Assembly (NCBI RefSeq): GCF_014192285.1
Contig: NZ_JACHXQ010000002.1
Span: forward strand, 1 to 34,872
Direction of reading: 5' to 3'
From: Halomonas fontilapidosi
GTDB taxonomy: Bacteria > Pseudomonadota > Gammaproteobacteria > Pseudomonadales > Halomonadaceae
Length of the DNA: 34,872 nt
Part shown: positions 26,206 through 32,894 of the stretch, one piece after another
Layout of the letters: every line of letters begins with the position of its first letter
Numbering within the stretch: position 1 is the stretch's first letter
Made by a program: the position numbers and the translations under genes
Notes under the pieces: model-generated
What the model was told of the DNA's origin: nothing
Databases searched by the model: none
Seen by the model: only the letters and a program-made list of their open reading frames with translations

Positions 26206-26235
26206 CTGGCACCAGAGGCGCCCTTTGGCCATAAT
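26206..26235 (+). promoter_or_regulatory. possible rdgC promoter
   Basis: CTGGCA (26206-26211), an 18-base spacer and CATAAT (26230-26235), matching consensus at 4/6 and 5/6. It would give a leader of about 20 bases before the rdgC ATG. Confidence 0.4.
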
Positions 26236-26263
26236 GTGCCCCTTTTCTCTCGGGAAATGCTCC

Positions 26264-27196
26264 ATGTGGTTCAAGCACTTGCATCTCTACCGCCTGCACG
26301 ACGCGCCAGAGCTGGACGCCGCCAGCCTGGAAACCGCGCTGGACGAGCAGGCCTTCCGCCCTCTCGGCGGCAGCGAGGCGCGTCGCCTGGGCTGGTCCGC
26401 GCCGGCCGGCCGTGCCGGCACGCAGCTGCTGCACGAGTTGCAGGGCCAGCGCCTGATGACCGCCCTGCGCCAGGAACGCATCCTGCCCGCCTCGGTGGTC
26501 CGTGAGGAGGTCGAGGAGCGCAGCGAGGCGATCGAGGCCAGCGAGGGCCGCAAGCTGCGCCGCCAAGAGAAGCTGGCGATCAAGGAGCAGGTCTACGAGG
26601 AGCTGCTGCCCCGCGCCTTCGTGCGCAGCCAGAAGGTCGACCTCTGGTGGGACAGCCGCCGCGGGCTGATTGCGGTCAATGCCAGCTCCCGCAAGCGGGC
26701 CGAGGAGCTCCTGGACCTGCTGCGCGAAACCCTGGGCAGTCTCAAGGTGACCCCGCTGGCCAGCCAGACGCTGCCCATGCGCGCCATGACCACCTGGCTC
26801 GGCGATCCGGGTTCACGCCCCGCCGATCTGGTGCTCGGCGACCAGGTGGAGCTCAAGGCCAAGGGCGACGACGGTGTGCTGCGCGCCCGCCAGGTTGACC
26901 TCGACAGCGACGAGATCCAGCAGCTACTGGAGAGCGGTCGTCAGGCCAGCAAGCTGGCACTGTCGATCGAGGGACGACTAAGCTTCGTGCTACATGATGA
27001 TCTGGCGATCAAGTCGCTGCGCTTCGACGATGCCCTGATCGACGAGGCCTCCCAGACCGACGACGGCGATGATGCCGTGGTGCGCCTGGAGACCGCCTTT
27101 ATCCTGATGACCCAGGCACTGGCCGAGAACATCGAACGCTTGATCGAGTGGCTGGGCGGCGAGGCCGGCCATGCCGGAGACACGCGCAGTACCTGA
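26264..27196 (+). CDS. rdgC: recombination-associated protein RdgC
   Basis: 310 aa, close to the 303 aa of E. coli RdgC. RdgC forms a ring dimer on double-stranded DNA and limits RecA activity. The N-terminus MWFKHLHLYRLHD, the SLETALDEQAFRPLGG segment and the C-terminal FILMTQALAENIERLIEWLGG are family features. The frame is open to 26201, but ATG at 26264 gives the conserved start. It is followed by the acyltransferase gene after 26 bases. Confidence 0.95.
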   Translation: MWFKHLHLYRLHDAPELDAASLETALDEQAFRPLGGSEARRLGWSAPAGRAGTQLLHELQGQRLMTALRQERILPASVVREEVEERSEAIEASEGRKLRRQEKLAIKEQVYEELLPRAFVRSQKVDLWWDSRRGLIAVNASSRKRAEELLDLLRETLGSLKVTPLASQTLPMRAMTTWLGDPGSRPADLVLGDQVELKAKGDDGVLRARQVDLDSDEIQQLLESGRQASKLALSIEGRLSFVLHDDLAIKSLRFDDALIDEASQTDDGDDAVVRLETAFILMTQALAENIERLIEWLGGEAGHAGDTRST

Positions 27197-27222
27197 TCGC
27201 CTACGACCACAGCCGGGACCCC

Positions 27223-28389
27223 ATGACCACGACTCACCCTACCCCTGCATCCGATCCCTGGGCCGAGATTCGTCCCTACCAGGACGACGAGGTGGCCGAC
27301 GTCCTCGCGCGCCTGGCCCATGACCCCGAGCTGCTCGATGCCCTGACCCGCTATCGACTGCCGCGGCTCAGCCGTTTCATGCCGCGTCTGTCGCGCATCC
27401 TGGCCAGTTTCGCCATTCGCCGTGAGGTGCGCGACGTGACCGGGGTGCACGACTTTCAGATGCGCATCGCCAGCTACATGCAGCGCATGATCCGGACCTC
27501 CACCGATACCTTCCGGGTCGAGGGCCTTGATTCCCTGGCCCCGGACACCGCCTATCTGTTCATCGGCAACCATCGTGACATCTCGCTCGACCCGGCCTTC
27601 GTCAACTATGCCCTCTATCTGGCCGGGCGAGACACCGTGCGCATCGCCATTGGCGACAATTTGCTCAAGAAGCCCTACGTCAACGACCTGATGCGTCTCA
27701 ACAAGAGCTTCATCGTGCCGCGCAGCGCCCGCGGCAAGCGCGCCATGCTGGCCGCCTACCAGAATCTCTCCGCCTATATTCGCCACTCCATCCTCGAGGA
27801 CAACCACTCCATCTGGATGGCCCAGCGCGAAGGGCGCGCCAAGAACGGTATCGATCGCACCGACCCAGCGATCATCAAGATGCTGACCATGGCGCGGCGC
27901 GGCCGGGAACGCGGCGCCAGCATCGGCGAGGCCATCGCCGAGTTGCGCCTGGTGCCGGTGTCGATCAGCTACGAGTACGACCCCTGCGACCTGCAGAAGG
28001 CCCGGGAGCTGCATGCCATGCAGACCAGCGGCAACTACGAGAAGAGCGAATTCGAGGACATCAGCTCTATCGTCGCCGGCATCACCGGCCACAAGGGCCG
28101 GGTGCAGCTCACCTTCGGCACCCCGCTCACGGCGGCGTTCGACGACCCCGATGCCGCGGCCGCCGAGATCGATCGCCAGGTGCTCGCCGGCTATCACCTC
28201 TTTCCCAGTCACTACCTGGCCCTGGAAGCCCTGGGCGAGGCCCCGGAGCTGCTCGACATGAGCGAGGTCAGCGACGCCGACCGCGCCCGCTTCCAGCTGC
28301 GATTGCAGGAGGTGCCCGGCGAGCTTCGCCACTGGTGGCTGACCCAGTACGCCAACCCGGTGCTCAACAAGGCGGGACGCTGCCGTTGA
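27223..28389 (+). CDS. glycerol-phosphate/lysophospholipid acyltransferase-like protein (PlsC/PlsB superfamily)
   Basis: 388 aa. The acyltransferase core starts near residue 105 with the block YLFIGNHRDISLDPAFVNY, followed by LNKSFIVPRSARGKRAML and HSIWMAQREGRAKNG, the counterparts of motifs I, II and III of glycerolipid acyltransferases. In motif I the His and the second Asp are separated by five residues (H-RDISL-D), one more than the standard HX4D. It has no clear membrane helix; it is probably peripheral at the inner membrane. The donor and acceptor are not known. It lies between rdgC (26 bases upstream) and a CDF transporter (overlapping). Confidence 0.85.
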   Translation: MTTTHPTPASDPWAEIRPYQDDEVADVLARLAHDPELLDALTRYRLPRLSRFMPRLSRILASFAIRREVRDVTGVHDFQMRIASYMQRMIRTSTDTFRVEGLDSLAPDTAYLFIGNHRDISLDPAFVNYALYLAGRDTVRIAIGDNLLKKPYVNDLMRLNKSFIVPRSARGKRAMLAAYQNLSAYIRHSILEDNHSIWMAQREGRAKNGIDRTDPAIIKMLTMARRGRERGASIGEAIAELRLVPVSISYEYDPCDLQKARELHAMQTSGNYEKSEFEDISSIVAGITGHKGRVQLTFGTPLTAAFDDPDAAAAEIDRQVLAGYHLFPSHYLALEALGEAPELLDMSEVSDADRARFQLRLQEVPGELRHWWLTQYANPVLNKAGRCR

Positions 28390-29624
28390 GCAAGAGGAAG
28401 AGGGTAGAGAGGGGCACGACGCAAGAAAGCTCCGACCTCGACGCCCCGGCGAGAAGCTCGCAGCAACCGGCCGTTGATCGCGCCGCCCAGACCCGCGAGG
28501 CCCACAAGGTCACGCTGATCGGTGCCGCTATCGACGGCGTGGTCGGCGTGGCCAAGATGGTCGCCGGCGTCATGGTGGGCTCTGCGGCGTTGGTGGCTGA
28601 TGGCATCCACTCCTTCTCGGACATCCTCACCGACCTGTTCGTCGTCGCGGCCACCCATTTCGGCCGTCAGGAGCCCGACAGCAACCATCCTTACGGCCAT
28701 GGCCGCATCGAAACGCTGGCCACTCTGTGGCTGGGCAGCGTACTGATCTTCGTCGCCGGGGGCATCGCCTGGGCCAGCATCGCGCGCTTGGTGGGCGGCG
28801 CAGCGGTACCTGCCCCGGGGCCTTGGGCGATCGGCGTCGCCGTGGCGGCGCTGCTCGCCAAGGAGTGGATCTTCCGCTACACCCTACGCGTGGCCCGGCG
28901 GGTCAAGTCACGACTGCTCGAGGCAAACGCCTGGCACTCGCGCTCTGATGCCCTCTCCACCGTGGTGGTGCTGGTCGGCCTGGTGGCGGCGCAGTTCGGT
29001 GTGGGTTGGATGGACGCGGTAGCCGCCATCGTGGTCGGCCTGATGGTCGGGCAGGTTGGCGGACGGCTGCTGTGGGAATCCAGCCAGGAGCTCATTGATA
29101 CGGCACTGCCTCGTGCCCAGCGCGAGCACATGCGAGACATCGCCGAACGCGTCCCCCACGTCAACGGGGTCCATGACCTCAGAACCCGCAAGCTGGGCAG
29201 CGAGGTGGTCCTCGACCTGCACGTCGTGGTGCCGCCGCGGGTGACCGTCTCCGAGGCGCACGAGATCGGTAACGAGGTGAGCCGCCGCCTTCGCGAGGCC
29301 TCTCCCGAACTCGCCGACGTGACCTTCCACATCGACCCCGAGGACGACTCGGGCGAACTCGAGCACAGCCTGCGCCCCGGCCTGCCCCTGCGCAGCGACG
29401 TGGTCGAGCTCCTCGATGGTGCTTGGCGCGAGCTATCCATCTGGCATGCCCGCGTCGCACTGGATCTTCATTATCTGGATAACCAGGTGGACGTCTCGTT
29501 CTACGTCAATGCACTGCCAGAGGGTCAAACCCTGGAAGGCGCCGCGGGTGAGCTGCGCGAGGCCGCCCGGACGCTCGACTGGATAGGACGACTGCGGGTC
29601 TGGCTGGGCCCCGGCAAGGGCTGA
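28386..29624 (+). CDS. cation diffusion facilitator (CDF) metal exporter
   Basis: 412 aa if started at TTG 28386, which overlaps the previous TGA stop; a GTG at 28335 is possible, and both ribosome sites are weak. A hydrophilic N-terminus of about 40 residues precedes the membrane domain. Metal-site motifs are ADGIHSFSDIL in helix 2 and HSRSDALST in helix 5 (HxxxD in both), typical of zinc- or iron-type CDFs. NHPYGHGRIETLATL follows helix 2. The cytoplasmic domain (VVLDLHVVVPPRVTVSEAHEI) is followed by about 100 further residues that seem to repeat its strand-helix pattern (VALDLHYLDNQVDVSFYVN). Substrate metal is not determined. Confidence 0.9.
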   Translation: MSKRKRVERGTTQESSDLDAPARSSQQPAVDRAAQTREAHKVTLIGAAIDGVVGVAKMVAGVMVGSAALVADGIHSFSDILTDLFVVAATHFGRQEPDSNHPYGHGRIETLATLWLGSVLIFVAGGIAWASIARLVGGAAVPAPGPWAIGVAVAALLAKEWIFRYTLRVARRVKSRLLEANAWHSRSDALSTVVVLVGLVAAQFGVGWMDAVAAIVVGLMVGQVGGRLLWESSQELIDTALPRAQREHMRDIAERVPHVNGVHDLRTRKLGSEVVLDLHVVVPPRVTVSEAHEIGNEVSRRLREASPELADVTFHIDPEDDSGELEHSLRPGLPLRSDVVELLDGAWRELSIWHARVALDLHYLDNQVDVSFYVNALPEGQTLEGAAGELREAARTLDWIGRLRVWLGPGKG

Positions 29625-29708
29625 ACCACTCGGTACCATGCGCATCAGCCCCTCGCATTAGGCATCTACGCCCCCTAGACTTGAGACAACGCTCATTCAG
29701 GCCCGACT

Positions 29709-30416
29709 ATGCCAACGCCTCTCCCCCGGACACTCGCGTCGCCCGGGCGCCGCCGTTTTCTGGCGGGGCTCGGCAGTCTGTCGCTGGCCATTGGCCTGGG
29801 GCTTCGCCCCGCGGATGTGGGTGCCAATCTCGCGCCGGAACGCCTGCGCCGGAGCATGCAGGCCCTGTATGGCCAGAAGGGGCTGGCAAGTCTCGACGCC
29901 TGGTTCGCGCTGCTTGAACGGCTACGCCCGGCCGACCTGTCGACCCGCCTTCGCGAGGTCAATGACTTCTTCAACCGACGTATCCGCTGGCTGGATGATA
30001 TCGCCATCTGGGGCCAGGAAGACTACTGGGCCACACCGCTGGAGACCTTGGGTCGTGGTCAGGGGGACTGTGAGGACTTTTCCATTGCCAAGTACATCAC
30101 CCTCAAGGAACTGGGGGTGCCGGGCGATGAGCTGCGCATGATCTACGTCAAGGCGCGCATCGGTCGCAGCAGCATCACCCAGGCGCACATGGTGCTGGGC
30201 TATTACGAGAGCCCGGCGGCCGATCCGCTGGTGCTCGACAACTTGCAGCCCTCGATCACCCGCGGCTCGCTTCGCGATGACCTGGATCCGCTGTTCAGCT
30301 TCAACAGCAGCGGCCTGTGGGCCGGCGGCTCCACCCAGTCACGCGCCGATCCCGTAGCACGCCTGTCACGCTGGCGACGCGCGATCAATCGCATGCAGGA
30401 GCAGGGATTCATCTGA
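29709..30416 (+). CDS. lapG: LapG-type periplasmic cysteine protease (bacterial transglutaminase-like, BTLCP)
   Basis: 235 aa. LapG cleaves the N-terminal retention domain of LapA-type adhesins, releasing cells from biofilms; it needs calcium. The catalytic triad is visible as C121 in GRGQGDCEDFS, H160 in QAHMVLGYY and D177 in LVLDNLQPS. The N-terminus has RRRFLAGLGSLSLAIGLGL, which fits a twin-arginine (Tat) signal rather than a plain Sec signal. It is followed after 34 bases by lapD. The target adhesin is probably the RTX protein encoded convergently at the end of the window. Confidence 0.93.
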   Translation: MPTPLPRTLASPGRRRFLAGLGSLSLAIGLGLRPADVGANLAPERLRRSMQALYGQKGLASLDAWFALLERLRPADLSTRLREVNDFFNRRIRWLDDIAIWGQEDYWATPLETLGRGQGDCEDFSIAKYITLKELGVPGDELRMIYVKARIGRSSITQAHMVLGYYESPAADPLVLDNLQPSITRGSLRDDLDPLFSFNSSGLWAGGSTQSRADPVARLSRWRRAINRMQEQGFI

Positions 30417-30450
30417 TTCGGGTATCGCACCCTCTAGGGAGAACAACGCC

Positions 30451-32367
30451 ATGTCGCTTATCAAGCAGCTCTGGCTGACCATCGTGGTGATTCTGCTGCT
30501 CGCTTTCGGCGGCAGCCTGTTCATCGGGGTCAGCGCCAGCCGGGCCTATATCGAGCAGGAAGTCCGCATCAAGAATGCCGACAACGCCAACGCCCTGGCG
30601 CTGACCATGAGCCAGATGCCCAAGGACCCGGTGACCCTGGAACTACTGGTGGCCGCGCAGTTCGACACCGGCCACTACCGGCGGATAGAGCTGCGCGACC
30701 CACAGGGCGAGATCATCGAGCAGCGCCAAGCCGGCGAGGCCATCGAGGACGTGCCGGCCTGGTTTGTCGACCTGGTGCGCTTCGAGGTGCCGCCCAGCCA
30801 GGCCGTCGTCCAGGACGGCTGGCGACAGTTTGGCACCCTCACCCTGGAGAGTCAGCATAGCTATGCCTATCGCTCACTGTGGCGCAGTAGCCTGGAACTG
30901 GTCGGCTGGTTCGCCCTGGCGGCCGTCCTTAGCCTGATACTTGGCGGGTGGCTCGTGCGGACCATTCGGCGCCCGCTGCGCAACGTCGTCGAACAGGCCC
31001 TGCACATTGGCGAGCGGCGTTTCACCACCATCCCCGCCCCGCGCACACGCGAACTGCGCGAAGTGGTCGTGGCGATGAACCAGCTCTCCGCCGCCGTCAG
31101 GGACATGCTTGGCGAGGAGAGCGAGAAGCTCGACCAGCTGCGCCGACGGCTCCAGCACGATGGCGTAACCGGTGTCCTCAAGCGTGAGGCCTTCCTCGCC
31201 CAGCTGCAGATCCACCTGGAGAGCCAGGATTCTCGAGCCAGTGGCACCCTCGCCCTGGTGCGCCTCGCTCGCCTGGCTGACATCAACGAGCAACTCGGCC
31301 ACGGTGAGACCGATGCGCTGCTGCATGCGCTGGCCAGCAGCCTGGACCAGTTCGGCAAGGTCCTCGGCGGTGGCGTCGTGGGCCGCCTCAACGGCAGCGA
31401 CTTCGTCCTGCTACTGCCCGGTGTTCATGACCTGGAACAGCTTCAGCATGAACTCGGCAAGCGCCTCGCCTCGCTGAGGGAGCAGGGCCAGGTGCCGCTC
31501 GGCCTGCCCGCTTCGCTGATCGACTATGCCCAGGGCGATCAGCGAGGCGGTCTGCTGGCGAGCCTAGATGGCGCCCTCGCGGCCGCCGAGACCCGCGGCG
31601 ACCACAGCCTGGTCATCGCCCAAGGCCCCCAACGCCGCAGCCTGTTCACCAGCCATGGCGAATGGCGTCGCGCCCTTCAGGAGGCCATGGCCAAGGGGGT
31701 TTACCTGGCCCATTATCCGGTACTGGACGACAAGGGCGGGCTCCTGCACTTCGAGAGCCCCTCGCGGTTACGCCTGAACAGCGAATGGCAACCGGCCGGC
31801 GTGTTCATGCCGTGGGTCTCAAGGCTCGAGCTCGATGGCCAACTCGACCTGGCGGTAATCGACGAGGCCGTGCGCGATATCACCCAGCATGGCAAGCCGC
31901 TGGGCATCAACCTGTCGGCCGCCTCGATACAGGATGCCCGCTTCGTCATGGAACTCCAGGCGCGACTCAGGGCCCGGCCCGATGTCGCCCAGCGCCTCTG
32001 GCTGGAAATCCCAGAATCCCTGGCCATTCATGACCTGGCCAGCTTCCGCAGCCTGTGCCGTGCCCTGCAACCGCTCGGCTGTCGGATCGGCCTAGAGCAC
32101 GTGGGCGCCGAATTCACGCGCATCGCAGACCTGCAGGACCTAGGCCTGGCCTACCTCAAGATCGACAGGACGCTGGTCCAGGAGGTCGACCAGAGCGCCG
32201 AACAACAGACCATCCTGCGCGGCATGGCCACGCTCTGCCATTCACTGGGGATACTGGCCATCGGCGAGGGAATCCAGAACCTGGCAGAGGCCCGGATACT
32301 CTACGAACTGGGCCTGGATGGCGCCACCGGCCCCGGCATACGGCAGCATGACAAGCCCGCGGGCTGA
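30451..32367 (+). CDS. lapD: LapD-type c-di-GMP receptor with degenerate GGDEF and EAL domains
   Basis: 638 aa inner-membrane protein. Order: helix 1 (residues 7-27), a periplasmic domain (about 28-150) that sequesters LapG, helix 2 (about 150-170), a HAMP-like segment (RTIRRPLRNVVEQALHIGE), then GGDEF and EAL domains. The GGDEF motif is reduced to NGSDF (residues 314-318). The EAL motif is replaced by HFESP near residue 435, so neither domain should be catalytic. When the EAL domain binds c-di-GMP, LapD holds LapG and the adhesin stays on the surface. The ribosome site is GGGAGAA. The gene ends just ahead of a strong hairpin. Confidence 0.93.
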   Translation: MSLIKQLWLTIVVILLLAFGGSLFIGVSASRAYIEQEVRIKNADNANALALTMSQMPKDPVTLELLVAAQFDTGHYRRIELRDPQGEIIEQRQAGEAIEDVPAWFVDLVRFEVPPSQAVVQDGWRQFGTLTLESQHSYAYRSLWRSSLELVGWFALAAVLSLILGGWLVRTIRRPLRNVVEQALHIGERRFTTIPAPRTRELREVVVAMNQLSAAVRDMLGEESEKLDQLRRRLQHDGVTGVLKREAFLAQLQIHLESQDSRASGTLALVRLARLADINEQLGHGETDALLHALASSLDQFGKVLGGGVVGRLNGSDFVLLLPGVHDLEQLQHELGKRLASLREQGQVPLGLPASLIDYAQGDQRGGLLASLDGALAAAETRGDHSLVIAQGPQRRSLFTSHGEWRRALQEAMAKGVYLAHYPVLDDKGGLLHFESPSRLRLNSEWQPAGVFMPWVSRLELDGQLDLAVIDEAVRDITQHGKPLGINLSAASIQDARFVMELQARLRARPDVAQRLWLEIPESLAIHDLASFRSLCRALQPLGCRIGLEHVGAEFTRIADLQDLGLAYLKIDRTLVQEVDQSAEQQTILRGMATLCHSLGILAIGEGIQNLAEARILYELGLDGATGPGIRQHDKPAG

Positions 32368-32373
32368 ACATGA

Positions 32374-32407
32374 CACGGGCCGGCATCCTGAAAGATGCCG
32401 GCCCGTG
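32374..32407. terminator. long perfect hairpin between convergent genes
   Basis: A 14-bp perfect GC-rich stem (32374-32387 with 32394-32407) and a 6-base loop, 7 bases after the lapD stop. No clear T run follows on either side, so termination efficiency is uncertain, but its position between convergent genes supports a 3'-end role for both. Confidence 0.6.
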
Positions 32408-32424
32408 CCGTCCTCTCCCGTCCG

Positions 32425-32432
32425 GTTACAAC
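32425..32432 (-). other. Ter-like core GTTGTAAC
   Basis: On the minus strand the octamer GTTGTAAC, identical to the invariant core of E. coli Ter sites, is preceded by TAGCAC (Ter usually TAGTAT). That gives 12 of 14 matching bases. It overlaps the region just past the stop of the following minus-strand gene. The flank after the core does not match the usual TAAA. It could be a chance match. Confidence 0.25.
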
Positions 32433-32435
32433 GTG

Positions 32436-32774
32436 CTAGATCACCCCGCTTCCCTCGTCGCTGCCAGACATCAGTTGCAGTCCGTTGAGCCGACGACGCA
32501 GTGACTGGCGCTCCATCACCTTCTCCTGAGCCGGTTCCGGCAAGTCGGTGAAGCTGATCACGCCCTTGTCCATCAGCAGCTCGATCACGTCTTCCAGCAC
32601 CCGTACGAATGCTAGGTCCGACGCCTGGAAAGGCGCCTGCCCCCTGGCCTTCTCGCCTTCCATCAGAAAGGCCAGCAGCTCCTCGGAATCGGCCGACAGG
32701 TACTCTTGACACTCCGGTGTCTCATCGCGGCTGACCAGTTCGATGCGGCCTTCGTCGTCGCGTTTTATGTACAT
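32436..32774 (-). CDS. small conserved acidic protein of unknown function
   Basis: 112 aa. The N-terminus MYIKRDDEGRIELVSR forms a likely beta strand pair; the centre SDLAFVRVLEDVIELLMDKGVISFTDLPEPAQEKVMERQSLR is highly helical and reads like a family common in pseudomonads, sometimes mislabelled as tryptophan synthase beta-like (recalled, not searched). It has no relation to tryptophan synthase catalysis. AGAGG lies five bases before the ATG. It stands between lapD and the adhesin gene, on the adhesin strand. Role unknown; no signal peptide or membrane segment. Confidence 0.85.
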   Translation of the reverse strand: MYIKRDDEGRIELVSRDETPECQEYLSADSEELLAFLMEGEKARGQAPFQASDLAFVRVLEDVIELLMDKGVISFTDLPEPAQEKVMERQSLRRRLNGLQLMSGSDEGSGVI

Positions 32775-32848
32775 ATAAACCTCTGCGGATGATCACTTCC
32801 TGCCGACATGGTAGAACAGATGGGGATGGTTGCATAAGACACTGATAG
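32775..32848 (-). promoter_or_regulatory. upstream region of the small protein gene
   Basis: About 75 bases between the small protein start and the adhesin terminator. It must hold the promoter of the small gene, but only weak candidates are seen (TTATGC and TTCTAC on the minus strand). Confidence 0.25.
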
Positions 32849-32873
32849 AAAAACGCCCGGCGATGCCGGGCGT
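32849..32873 (-). terminator. intrinsic terminator of the adhesin gene
   Basis: Perfect 9-bp stem ACGCCCGGC/GCCGGGCGT with a 3-base loop, followed on the minus strand by a run of five T (overlapping the stem end). It lies 22 bases past the adhesin stop. Confidence 0.88.
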
Positions 32874-32894
32874 CTGTTTGGAGTTAGTGAAAGT

